A stretch of DNA of 17,994 bases from Pleurocapsa sp. MO_226.B13 (GCA_030064795.1 JASJEI010000241.1:1-17994), one strand, 5' to 3'. Shown: positions 1 to 7,655, counted from the stretch's first letter. Numbers and translations are program-made. The notes: generated from the letters alone by a model not told the origin.

Positions 1-1
1 A

Positions 2-157
2 GTGATTCTGGCTCCTGAGAAGCTCGATGAGTTATTTGAGCAGACGGCGCAAACTGGGTATACTCGGGAACTGCTCTTCTCTACCTTGGTCATGATGATG
101 ACCCAAGTGGTAGGACCAGCGGGCGCATTTGAACAGAAACCTACGGTTTTGAATTGA
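2..157 (+). pseudogene. IS4-type transposase, N-terminal fragment (partial)
   Basis: The frame is open from the left edge and ends at TGA after about 51 residues. The readable part (LDELFEQTAQTGYTRELLFS, then a Val/Met-rich stretch) looks like the N-terminal helical region of cyanobacterial IS4-type transposases, which normally continue for 350 to 450 residues with a DDE catalytic core. After roughly residue 38 the sequence (GPAGAFEQKPTVLN) no longer resembles that family, so the gene is probably cut there by a foreign junction. The true start may lie upstream of the window. The family call rests on pattern resemblance of a short segment only. Confidence 0.5.
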
Positions 158-293
158 AGGAAGAATGCAGAATTAACTTCAGCAGCCTGGTAAGAGCCTG
201 AAAAGCTGGCACAGAGAGAGCGTGTCAAGTTATTTTGAACGTCCACAAGCCTGGAGTGCTGAGGAAAAGAATAGTGATTATTACGTCGTTTCT

Positions 294-905
294 TTATTGA
301 GAAATCAGATTCCGAGTTCGCATGAAATGGTAGAGAGTTGAGCGATCCACACCAGTGATCTTCGCAATCGATGATTTCGAGACCTTAAGCTTTAAAAGCC
401 TTTGAATTTCCTCTTCCTTACCGTTAAGTTTTGAGTGCCCCAGTTTTCCCTTGGGACGGCCAAGGCATTTTCCAGAAGCCCGTGCCGCAGCTAAGCCTTC
501 CTTCGTCCGTAGGGAAATCAGTTCCCGCTCGATTTCCGCAAATAAGCCAAAGAGAGTGATCATGACTTGGCTCTGCAAATCTTGCTTGCCGTGGAGACGA
601 ATTCCTTCCTGGATCGCTATAAACTGAATCTGTTGCTTCACTAAGGCATCTACCGTGGTAATAATTTCACCCACCGAGCGTCCCATCCGGCTTAATTCAC
701 TAACCACGAGGGTATCGCCTGATTCAAGCTTGGCCAGTAGGCGGTCTATCTGACGGTCCTTGGGCGAGCGTCTAGATGACACGCTGAGTTCCATAAACTC
801 GCTAATGTCGAGTTTTTCCTGTTGGGCAAACTCCAAAATAGCGAGTCGTTGATTTATGACATCCTGGGAGTTCTTTGACACCCGCAAATAGGCAATGGTT
901 TTCAT
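294..905 (-). CDS. Serine recombinase, Tn3 resolvase/invertase family
   Basis: This 203-residue protein has the full resolvase layout. The N-terminal catalytic domain opens with IAYLRVS, in which Ser10 is the expected nucleophile and Arg8 a catalytic arginine. It continues with SELSRMGRS around residues 69 to 77 and the long E-helix segment (IERELISLRTKEGL). The C-terminal ~50 residues form a small helix-turn-helix of the Hin/resolvase type (SKSSIAKITGVDRSTLYHFM). The length matches the usual 180 to 210. It would resolve transposition cointegrates at a res site in the adjacent intergenic region, and lies divergent to the TnpA remnant. Start at ATG 903-905 (minus). Nothing looks broken, so it may outlive its transposon and could act on related res sites elsewhere. 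It could instead be an invertase. Confidence 0.9.
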   Translation of the reverse strand: MKTIAYLRVSKNSQDVINQRLAILEFAQQEKLDISEFMELSVSSRRSPKDRQIDRLLAKLESGDTLVVSELSRMGRSVGEIITTVDALVKQQIQFIAIQEGIRLHGKQDLQSQVMITLFGLFAEIERELISLRTKEGLAAARASGKCLGRPKGKLGHSKLNGKEEEIQRLLKLKVSKSSIAKITGVDRSTLYHFMRTRNLISQ

Positions 906-963
906 GATTCACCCCGAGTGTGGAAGAAATCATTGATATAGGATTATTCCCTACAGTATAAGG

Positions 964-988
964 GGATAAATTCAAGTCCTATTTATCC
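964..988. repeat. Dyad in the resolvase-tnpA intergenic region, candidate res subsite
   Basis: GGATAAA (964-970) and TTTATCC (982-988) form a perfect 7-bp inverted repeat with an 11-bp spacer, total 25 bp, between the divergent resolvase and TnpA genes. Tn3-family res subsites are imperfect dyads of about 25 to 35 bp in exactly this location. The assignment as a res subsite is inference; an operator for the divergent genes is an equal possibility. Confidence 0.4.
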
Positions 989-1059
989 ACTATTATAGAG
1001 GAAAAAAACGAGCGTTTTCGGGCAGCAAGTCTTGAATTGACAGAGAGTGGGAAGAGGCT

Positions 1060-2097
1060 ATGAATACGAAGGAACAATTTCTCTCCAAACGCCAGCGCTA
1101 CCAGGCAATCTCCTTGCCTGAGAAATTTTCGGATGAAGAGATGGTAAGGGATTGGACTCTTTCGTCGGCTGAGCGACAAGAAATAAGGAAATATCGAAAG
1201 AACTACCGCTTGCATATTGCCATCCAAATCTGTGCGGTACGTTTGTACGGTCGTTTCTTAAATCAAGTCCATGCTCTGTCGCCTCACATTGTGAATTATT
1301 TAGGACAACAACTCGATTTGCCCCCATCGCTGACAATTCAGGTGCCGAAACGAGAAGCCACCTATTTGAAACACCGCCAGAATGTCCTGAAATATCTGGG
1401 TTTTCAGAAGTTTGATGAAATTGTTCAAGAACGACTAAAAACCTGGCTTGAGCAGCAGGCACGGCTCGGTGTGCTGCCAGATGAACTATTTCAGCAAACT
1501 GAACTCTATTTGCTAGACAAACGGATCCTTCTGCCCGGAGCATCGGTCCTGGAGAGGCTCATCATTCACATATGTTCTGACGTGCATAGACACCTCTTTG
1601 AGTCTGTTTTTCAACAACTATCGTCTGAGTTACGTCAGGCTATTGACCAACTGCTCACCGTGCCTGAAGGCAAGCAACGCTCTTACTTTTACCATCTCAA
1701 AGAATACCCACCAGCAGCCACTATCTCATCGCTCCAATCTTACCTGAAACGCTACCAAACTGTGACGGCGACGGGCATTGATAATTTTGAGCCCAAGATG
1801 TTGACTCCCACTTTCCTTGATTACCTCTTCAAGCAGGCTAAGCGTTACAGTGCCACAGACCTCAAGCGGTTCGCCGACCACAAACGCTATACATTAATGA
1901 TCTGCTTTTTACTGGAGAGCCGCAAGCTCCTACTCGATCATCTGGTCACAATGCACGAGCAATATGTTATGGATATATGTCGACAAGCCAAAAACATCCA
2001 TGAAAAAAAACATCGCGAATTACGCAAGCGGCAGAAAAAAGCCATCGATGTCGTGCTCGATGCTACCCACCGTCTTCTCAGGGCAAACGCATCTTAA
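1060..2097 (+). pseudogene. Tn3-family transposase TnpA, N-terminal fragment (DUF4158)
   Basis: The 345 readable residues match the N-terminal DUF4158 region of Tn3-family transposases: a Lys/Arg-rich start (FLSKRQRYQAI), then RLHIAIQICAVRLYGRFL and a long helical DNA-binding segment. Complete TnpA proteins are close to 990 residues with a C-terminal DDE core, all of which is missing. The native sequence ends at 2078, where the ISAs1-family element begins; the last codons and the TAA (2095-2097) come from the IS inverted repeat. No downstream TnpA sequence appears on the other side of that IS, so the truncation is a deletion or rearrangement, not a simple insertion. A 345-residue DUF4158 protein could still bind transposon ends. 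Confidence 0.85.
2079..2094 (+). repeat. Left terminal inverted repeat of the ISAs1-family element
   Basis: CAGGGCAAACGCATCT is the exact reverse complement of 3504-3519. It lies 50 bp before the transposase ATG and supplies the stop codon that closes the truncated TnpA frame. Matching stops one base further inward. Confidence 0.85.
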
Positions 2098-2144
2098 TTT
2101 GAAGGGTGAGGGATAATGAAAAAATCCTTCCTGAATGAGAGAGA

Positions 2145-3279
2145 ATGAAATTAAGACCAAAAATCACGCTGCTCGACCATTTTGAAAAATTGACTGACCC
2201 TAGAGTTGACCGTACCAAAGCTCATAAACTCGTTGATATTCTCACCATTGCTATATGTGCGATGATTTGTGGTGCCGATAACTGGGTGGCAATGGAAACT
2301 TATGGCAACTCAAAATATGAATGGTTAAAGCAGTTTCTGGAATTACCCAATGGGATTCCCTCTCATGACACTTTTGCTCGGGTCTTTGCACGACTCGACC
2401 CTAATGAATTTGAACAATGTTTTCGCTCTTGGGTGAAAACAATCGCCAAATTGCTCCCAGGGGAGATAGTGAGTCTCGATGGGAAAACCGCCAAACATTC
2501 CACGAATCAGGGAACAGGGCAAAAAGCGATTCATCTAGTTAACGCTTGGGCTAGCGAACAAAAAGAGCGTTCTGGCTCAACAAAAAGTTGATGAACGCAC
2601 TAATGAAATTACGGCTATTCCCCAATTAATCAAAGTCTTGGAGTTAAATGGCTGTCTAGTAACTATAGATGCGATGGGAACTCAAAGAGATATTGCTCAA
2701 CTTCTCATTTCAAAAGAAGCGGATTATTGTTTAGCACTCAAACGTAATCAAAAAGGTCTTTATACAGAAGTCCAACAAATCTTTGCTGAGGCTCAAGAGA
2801 AACAATGGCAAGGGATTCAACACTCTTTTCATCAAACTTTGGAAAAGGATCATGGTCGGATCGAAAAACGTCGTTATTGGACATTTGCCTCTGAGGAATT
2901 GAAACAAAATACCGAGCAATGGTCAGGACTTCAAACTATTGGGGTAGTGGAGTCAGTGCGCCAAAGTGGAAAAGAAACGACCACCTCTGTACGCTACTAT
3001 CTCAACAGTTTTGCCAGTGATGCTGTCCAACTCGCTCAGGCTGTTCGTGGTCATTGGGGAATTGAAAATAGTTTACATTGGGTTTTGGATGTTGCTTTTG
3101 GAGAAGATGACTGTTCTGTTGATCGCGACCAGGCTCCTGAAAATTTAGCCCGATTACGAAAGATCGCACTAAATCTTCTGTCGAGTGAGAAAACGGCTAA
3201 AATTGGGGTTGCTAATAAACGTCTTAAAGCAGCTTGGGATAATAATTATCTCGCCAAGGTTTTAGGAGTTTCAACTTAA
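2145..3279 (+). pseudogene. ISAs1-family transposase, single-base frameshift
   Basis: Two overlapping frames together give one complete ISAs1 (DDE) transposase of about 377 residues. Frame one runs from ATG 2145 (preceded by GAGAGA) to TGA 2589-2591. Frame two supplies VLAQQKVDER onward from about 2569 to the TAA at 3277-3279. Family motifs are all present: VSLDGKT (first Asp), VTIDAMG (second Asp) and GHWGIENSLHWVLDVAF with EDD (Glu region). Comparison of WASEQKE followed by VLAQQKVDE with the usual spacing suggests one extra base near 2568. Restoring the frame in translation would need a +1 shift; no usual A-AAA-AAG type -1 slippery heptamer is positioned to do that. I therefore treat it as inactivating. 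Confidence 0.88.
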
Positions 3280-3441
3280 TCTAGAAGTTTTGAATTTTCT
3301 GCGAAAAGCGCGATCGCGGTACTTGAAGATGGCTAGTGAAAATGATCTCAGTATGGGGTCGAATAAAAAGCTGTTTATTTTTCTCGTAAATTCCTTGATT
3401 AAAAAATCTTGGGGCTTCTGGTAGAAGTTTTTAGCAGCTTT

Positions 3442-3466
3442 TTTCAAATTACCAGGTAATTTGAAA
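3442..3466. repeat. Perfect 25-bp palindrome in the ISAs1-element tail
   Basis: TTTCAAATTACC (3442-3453) is followed by a single A and then GGTAATTTGAAA (3455-3466), giving 12-bp perfect arms about one base. It lies between the transposase stop and the right inverted repeat. It has no T-tract typical of an intrinsic terminator. It could be a protein-binding site or the relic of a small inserted element; nothing here decides. Confidence 0.75.
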
Positions 3467-3503
3467 CTTGAATCTCATTTTAACTCAGTTTTGCTGATAT
3501 TTT

Positions 3504-3519
3504 AGATGCGTTTGCCCTG
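3504..3519 (-). repeat. Right terminal inverted repeat of the ISAs1-family element
   Basis: AGATGCGTTTGCCCTG is the exact reverse complement of 2079-2094. The ATG inside it (3506) is in frame with the downstream primase fragment and could serve as an accidental start codon. Confidence 0.85.
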
Positions 3520-3928
3520 CACATCGGGGTTAGCCAGAAGAAGAATATCTGTACCAATGTCGCAGAAAATCAAAGCCCCTCGCCAAAAGAACCTGATCGA
3601 ACATAAGAATGGCAAGATGAGAGGCGAGTTTCTCCCGTATATACCAGGATTACTCAATTGGGTGTTGGCGATGGATTCTGAATCCGCTACAGAAATTGTT
3701 AAGAATTATGAAGCAAAAGTACCATCGTTGTTGGCAATGAAGGCGAAGACACTGGTGGAGACTAACCCCATTGCCGACTGGTTGGATAACTTTATCATTT
3801 ACGATCCGACCGCTAAAACCAACGTAGGAGTAGCCAAACGGGATAAAGATAGTAATTCTTCATATTGGTACTTAGACACCGATAAATGGGTGAGCGAAAA
3901 AAGGTGTGGGAAAGGGGAATCTAGTTAG
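3520..3928 (+). pseudogene. P4-type phage/plasmid DNA primase, internal-to-C-terminal fragment
   Basis: The readable frame begins inside the ISAs1 right repeat (TSGLARRRISVPM) and runs through LPYIPGLLNWVLAM, a low-complexity helical stretch and ETNPIADWLDNFIIYDP. This order matches the region after the SF3 helicase core of the large cyanobacterial plasmid/phage primases related to P4 alpha, especially the GxxNWVLxM and NPIADWLD signatures. Both ends are cut: the primase and helicase core is missing on the left at the ISAs1 boundary. On the right the native sequence stops at 3887, where the ISKra4 element begins; the final residues and the stop (3926-3928) are IS sequence. It suggests this segment once belonged to a plasmid or integrated element. 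The family call is from motif memory, moderately sure. Confidence 0.65.
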
Positions 3929-3946
3929 CGTGAGATTTACGCTAAC
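3888..3946 (+). repeat. Left end of the ISKra4-family element, with subterminal hairpin
   Basis: The outer 23 bp match the right end with one mismatch. The inner part (3924-3946) is itself a perfect hairpin: GTTAGCGT, a 7-base loop, then ACGCTAAC. The hairpin supplies the stop codon region of the truncated primase frame. A related GTTAGCGTA also occurs at 5272-5280, just at the transposase stop. Confidence 0.75.
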
Positions 3947-3988
3947 ATAGGTAAGACCCCATTAAACCTTCGGCACCTCTAAGCTTCA

Positions 3989-5281
3989 ATGAATAACTTT
4001 CAGTCAATCCTGTCCCAAGTAAATGAAACACTCCATTCATTACCAGACTGGAATAACTTGTCGGAGTTTGTGAGCGAATTTCATCAGATCTGGCTCAAAT
4101 TAGGCAATCTTGTGCAGCAACAACTGGTACAAGCGCGTATTGACGAAAAAGAAACCCAATACCAATCTCCCAGAACCCTCCGAGAAAAAAGATATTACAC
4201 CCCATTAGGTGAAATGGTAGTTAAGCGCAGAGCTTATATCACACCAGATGGCGTTAAAGTAAAAGTTGATCGAGAATTAGGATTGCCAAAAGATAAATGG
4301 CTGCCAATGGTTTTAGAATTAGCTTGTGCCTTGGGGATTACTAGTGAATTCCCCAATTCTCATCGACTTTTCCAAAGATGGACTTCTTTAGAATTAACCG
4401 AAAAAACTCTAGCAAATCAAGTTGAACATACTGGAAATATTCTGCAAACACAAGAGTTTGATTGTCAATGTGAACCAGACACTGGTTCACAGCCTGAATC
4501 TACAAATTCTGCTCCATCTAAATCAGATTTATTATATGTAGGAGTCGATGGAGTAATGACTCCTCTCAATCAAAAACAGGGTTATAAAGAAGCTAAAGTT
4601 GGGGTAATTTTTTGGAGTAAAGACCATCAAAAAATGAAGGGTCAAAGAGGAATAATACGTCGCAGAGAATATGTAGCGACCTTAAAATCACGTAATGAAT
4701 TTAAAAACAGAGTTTCATTACTTTATCATCAGATAGCAACAGAAAAACCCACAAATACTGTGGTAATTGGAGATGGGGCACATTGGATTTGGGAGATGGC
4801 ACAGTCACAATTTCCCGGTTCAATAGAAATTCTCGATTTTTTTCATCTCTCAGAATATGTTTGGGCGGTAGCGAAAGCAGCTTACCCAAAAGGCGAACAA
4901 AAACAAAAAGATTGGGTTCGACTTCAACAGCAATTACTCAAAAAATCTCAGTGGCAAACTGTTATTCAGAATTCTCATAACTTAAAAAGGAACAAGAAAA
5001 ATCTCATCGAAGCAATTACCGATTTAGAACGTTATTTAACTAATAATAAAAGTCGTATTGATTATCAAAGCTATTTAAAAGCAGGGTTAATGATTGGTTC
5101 AGGTGTAGTTGAAAGTTCCAATCGTCGGGTAGTCACTCAACGATTAAAACAAGCAGGAATGCACTGGTCTAAGATAGGCGCAGAAGGAGTTATGGCTTTG
5201 AGGGCTGCATATTTAAGTAATTCAAATCGCTGGGCTTCTTTCTGGTCTCAAAGAAGTACAATTGAGATTAAGTTAGCGTAA
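3989..5281 (+). CDS. ISKra4-family transposase
   Basis: The 430-residue protein has the ISKra4 pattern. An N-terminal helical and DNA-binding region (residues 1-150) carries the segment RYYTPLGEMVVKRRAYITPDG. A variable acidic and Gln-rich linker follows (about 150-178), then a DDE core. Likely catalytic residues are Asp187 (YVGVDGVMTPL), Asp262 (VVIGDGAHWIW) and Glu375 (IGSGVVESSNRRV); the block ILDFFHLSEYVW after Asp262 is also typical. Length and motifs are complete, with no internal stop. The ATG follows 101 bp of element end sequence. It is expected to cut and join the element ends at 3888 and 5785. A functional transposase is likely, although recent movement cannot be shown from one copy. 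Confidence 0.9.
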   Translation: MNNFQSILSQVNETLHSLPDWNNLSEFVSEFHQIWLKLGNLVQQQLVQARIDEKETQYQSPRTLREKRYYTPLGEMVVKRRAYITPDGVKVKVDRELGLPKDKWLPMVLELACALGITSEFPNSHRLFQRWTSLELTEKTLANQVEHTGNILQTQEFDCQCEPDTGSQPESTNSAPSKSDLLYVGVDGVMTPLNQKQGYKEAKVGVIFWSKDHQKMKGQRGIIRRREYVATLKSRNEFKNRVSLLYHQIATEKPTNTVVIGDGAHWIWEMAQSQFPGSIEILDFFHLSEYVWAVAKAAYPKGEQKQKDWVRLQQQLLKKSQWQTVIQNSHNLKRNKKNLIEAITDLERYLTNNKSRIDYQSYLKAGLMIGSGVVESSNRRVVTQRLKQAGMHWSKIGAEGVMALRAAYLSNSNRWASFWSQRSTIEIKLA

Positions 5282-5317
5282 TAATTACCATAATTTATCT
5301 GTCTTTTTAATTGAATA

Positions 5318-5710
5318 ATGGTTACAACCAAACAACAACAGCAATTAGATTTAGCGGACAGAATTGAAAAAGTACAAGCTTTAATTGATGAACTTTCACG
5401 AGAGATTGACTCCATTAAAGCTAATTCTCCCATTGCACCTCCAGCTTGTGGGATTGTTCGTTTTCGGGCTAAAGGGAAAGGTGGAGCTTATTGGTATTAT
5501 AAGTGGCAATCTCCCAACCCCATATTTGTCACCAAGCGCGGCAATTCTTCTCGTTACAAATATATTGGCAAAGCAGGTAGTCCGGCTTTTTTAGAAGCGG
5601 TAGAAATGATGAGAAATCGAACCTCTATCTCTGCTCTAGAACAAGTCCGACATACATTGGAATTGGGTCGAGAAGATTTACTTACTGAAGCCAGCAGAAA
5701 CAGTGAGTGA
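5318..5710 (+). CDS. ISKra4-element passenger protein, unknown function
   Basis: This 130-residue protein lies inside the ISKra4 inverted repeats, 36 bp after the transposase stop and in the same direction, so it is probably co-transcribed and moves with the element. The N-terminus (about residues 5-35) is a Gln-rich, coiled-coil-like helix. The middle (about 45-90) is a compact Gly/aromatic/basic segment: GIVRFRAKGKGG, AYWYYKW and RYKYIGKAGSPAF. The C-terminus is helical. The central part resembles small beta-rich nucleic-acid-binding domains, but I do not recognise a named family with confidence. Possible roles are a transposition accessory factor, a target selector or a regulator; none is shown by sequence alone. 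Confidence 0.75.
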   Translation: MVTTKQQQQLDLADRIEKVQALIDELSREIDSIKANSPIAPPACGIVRFRAKGKGGAYWYYKWQSPNPIFVTKRGNSSRYKYIGKAGSPAFLEAVEMMRNRTSISALEQVRHTLELGREDLLTEASRNSE

Positions 5711-5725
5711 TTTAGTTCGAGCTTA

Positions 5726-5785
5726 GTTATCGTAAAATTTACGCTAACCAACTCTCCTTTCTCCCACACATTTTTTCGCTCACCC
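5726..5785 (-). repeat. Right end of the ISKra4-family element, with subterminal hairpin
   Basis: This is the inverted counterpart of 3888-3946. The inner part (5726-5748) is a hairpin with one mismatch, GTTATCGT, a 7-base loop, then ACGCTAAC. The outer end reads CGCTCACCC, and homology with the left end stops at 5785. Confidence 0.75.
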
Positions 5786-6774
5786 GAGACATTAGCTCTT
5801 ATAACCCTACGTCAAGAGAAAAATACAAACAGTCTACCTTGGCAGTCTTTGATTATCTCAAAAACAATTTGGGCTACCTTGGCTATGGCAATGTCACATT
5901 TTATCTCGTGCCTACTGGTCGCGTTCAAACAGAAGCAGCAGCTAATTCGGGACTTTCCTCTGACGCTATTGCCAGTATGGAAGAGGGGGTAGCGATTATC
6001 CGCGACGTTCAAGCAAAAATTGCCCTTGAAAGAGATGACGTGCAGTTAGCACCAGATTATTCTGACCTGAATATGGTTTATGAGGAAGGACAGATTTATG
6101 GTGAAAGCTACGATCGCGATTATAGTAGTTGGTCTAGGGATTTCTGGCATCTAGGTCATGATGGCTTAAAAGTTAATGGCAGTCGTTTGGCGCAATATAT
6201 AGCTTTAGATCGAGGCGAAAACAACGTTATTAGCTTTACCGATTCTTTTGGCAACCCCGCTCAATCGGTTTCGATCTCTCGCGCTGGATTGTTAGATCTT
6301 AATTTATCCGAATCTAGTCAGGGGCTAATTCAAGGTACAGATAATCCAGATGCGATCGCTGGAACTCTAGCAAACGATGAAATTACGGGGGGAAATGGCA
6401 ATGACGTAATTGTTGCCAGTCAAGGAGTCGATACACTTACTGGGGGTGCAGGAAGTGATGTCTTTTTCTACGATGCTTTAGTTTATCCAGATCTAGTTGC
6501 TCATCAAGATCGCATCTTAGATTTTGCAGTAGGAAGCGATCGCTTGGATATTTCCGAACTTCTGAGTCTTTCTGGATATGATGGTTTCGATCCTATTGCC
6601 GATGGCTACATAGCTATTGATATCTTCAACGAAAATAATTTGGCAATTCAATTTGATGGCGATGGTCGAGGAGAACAGCCTGGAAATACGATCGCTATTT
6701 TAGAAAATGTTGATTTGACTAGTTTTCAAACCGAAATTAACGATCGATTTATTTTCACTCCAACGGAATTTTAG
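5786..6774 (+). pseudogene. SGNH-like hydrolase with RTX repeats, 5' truncated
   Basis: The frame is open through the ISKra4 right end, and the first plausible start is only a TTG at 5839, so the N-terminus was removed by the IS junction. About 329 native residues remain. The first part (AVFDYLKNNLGYLG onward) ends in DFWHLGHDG, whose Asp (6139-6141) and His (6148-6150) fit the DxxH catalytic block of SGNH hydrolases. The Gly-Asp-Ser block that should precede it is missing. The second part has RTX-type nonapeptides (GGNGNDVIV, TGGAGSDVF) and the usual RILDFAVGSDRLDIS segment, pointing to Ca2+-dependent, type-I-like secretion. An esterase or sialate-acetylesterase-like activity of the intact ancestor is inferred. 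The fragment itself lacks the nucleophile and should be inactive. Confidence 0.75.
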
Positions 6775-6818
6775 CAACTGCTGCTTGAGATATTTATAGC
6801 GATTCTAATTTGAAATCG

Positions 6819-7565
6819 TCAAACAAGCCATGCTAATAAAATAGCTGCGATCGCACCGATCGCCGTATTGATAAAATTAACTAGATCGTTGGTTAACCAA
6901 GTAAAGCGGGATTCTAAAGTTGCACCAATTAAACTTTCGATCGTGGTGGCGATAAAGGCAGCGATGACGCACCAGATAATTCCTAGAGGGCTAATCATAC
7001 CGATAGCCCAGGCAATGACCGCCAAAATTACTGAAGCTAATACCCCTGCTAATGTACCTTCTAAACTAACTGCGCCTTCTGTACCTCTGGGTACTGGTTT
7101 TAGGTTAGTGATTAAGTAAGTTGTCTTACCGTAGGCTTTGCCGACTTCACTAGCAGTAGTATCAGAAAACTTGGTACAGAAACTGGCTACATAACCTAAA
7201 ATAAATAATTCTCTATAAGGAGAAGGAAAAAATAAAGTGGCGATCGCACAAATAGTAGCAGCTAGTGCCGAACCCCAGACGTTACCCGCTCCTCTGACTC
7301 CAGAACGTTTTTCTGCTATGCCTTCGGCTTCTTTTTGCTCGATGCCGACAAAAGTTATAGTCGAACCAACTAAGAAAAAAAGCATCACTATTAAATAACC
7401 ACGCCAGCCTAAAGTACCCCAAACCAAAATACCTAAGATTAGAGCGTTTAGATAGCCCAAGGGAGTTAGCAGTTTTTTGGGTAGAAACCAAGCAATTCCC
7501 AATAAAATGAAATTTAGAGCTAAAGCGATCGTCCAGGAATTTGACCAGCTAAGATTATCTAACAT
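6819..7565 (-). CDS. DUF92 membrane protein, VTE6-type phytyl-phosphate kinase homologue
   Basis: The 248-residue polytopic protein has about six hydrophobic spans and the DUF92 signature: KRSGVRGAGNVWGSALAA, then FCTKFSDTTASEVGKAYGK and PRGTEGAVSLEGTLAG. In plants (VTE6), with a Synechocystis relative, this family phosphorylates phytyl phosphate to the diphosphate in salvage of chlorophyll-derived phytol for tocopherol and phylloquinone. I infer the same reaction here. The frame extends upstream to a TTG at 7607, but the ATG at 7565 gives the usual short N-terminus (MLDNLSWSNS) and is preferred. The gene is divergent from the small gene at 7656, sharing a roughly 90-bp promoter region. Family certain, substrate probable. 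Confidence 0.85.
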   Translation of the reverse strand: MLDNLSWSNSWTIALALNFILLGIAWFLPKKLLTPLGYLNALILGILVWGTLGWRGYLIVMLFFLVGSTITFVGIEQKEAEGIAEKRSGVRGAGNVWGSALAATICAIATLFFPSPYRELFILGYVASFCTKFSDTTASEVGKAYGKTTYLITNLKPVPRGTEGAVSLEGTLAGVLASVILAVIAWAIGMISPLGIIWCVIAAFIATTIESLIGATLESRFTWLTNDLVNFINTAIGAIAAILLAWLV

Positions 7566-7655
7566 TGACTCAACACAGTAAAAAATATTTTCTCTTAAGC
7601 TTATCAAGGGATGATGCTTAATAATAAAAGATTGTTAATCTAGCCTAGAATAAAT

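Larger units (their letters stand above)
294..2078. mobile_element. Tn3-family transposon remnant (resolvase plus truncated TnpA)
   Basis: A minus-strand serine resolvase and a plus-strand DUF4158-type TnpA N-terminus are divergently arranged around a 154-bp control region, the classic Tn3-family layout. The right part of TnpA and the right inverted repeat are lost at the boundary of the ISAs1 element at 2079. I could not identify the left terminal repeat (Tn3-type repeats are about 38 bp, usually starting GGGG), partly because no right end remains for comparison, so the left limit given is just the end of the resolvase. The remnant cannot transpose by itself. Confidence 0.7.
2079..3519 (+). 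mobile_element. ISAs1-family insertion sequence (1441 bp)
   Basis: The element is bounded by perfect 16-bp inverted repeats (CAGGGCAAACGCATCT at 2079-2094 and its reverse complement at 3504-3519) and contains one transposase gene in two frames. The flanks (CGTCTTCT to the left, CACATCGG to the right) are unrelated, so the 8-bp target duplication typical of the family is absent. Between the transposase stop and the right repeat lie 224 bp of noncoding DNA, longer than I would expect for this family, including a perfect 25-bp palindrome. The element now joins a Tn3 TnpA fragment to a primase fragment. Confidence 0.85.
3888..5785 (+). mobile_element. ISKra4-family insertion sequence with a passenger gene (about 1.9 kb)
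   Basis: The ends are related inverted copies of about 60 bp (3888-3946 and 5726-5785); the outer 23 bp match at 22 positions (GGGTGAGCGAAAAAA then GTGTGGG). Inside are an intact ISKra4-type transposase and, 36 bp later on the same strand, a 130-residue passenger protein. No target duplication is visible: the left flank (ACCGATAAAT) and the right flank (GAGACATTAG) differ and belong to different genes, a primase fragment and an SGNH/RTX fragment. Both genes are open, so the element may still be mobile. Confidence 0.8.

Noticed and set aside
1..293. Left terminal inverted repeat of the Tn3-family transposon
   Set aside because: A GGGCGCATTT start near 120 looked possible, but no right end remains to compare and the usual inner TAAG end could not be placed.
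1058..1543. A 161-residue open frame on the minus strand opposite the TnpA fragment
   Set aside because: It lies wholly over the convincing DUF4158 coding sequence and shows no domain; it is an antisense shadow.
2559..2590. Programmed ribosomal frameshift in the ISAs1 transposase
   Set aside because: The correction needed is +1, and the A-rich stretch there does not form a slippery heptamer in the right phase; ISAs1 elements normally use a single frame.
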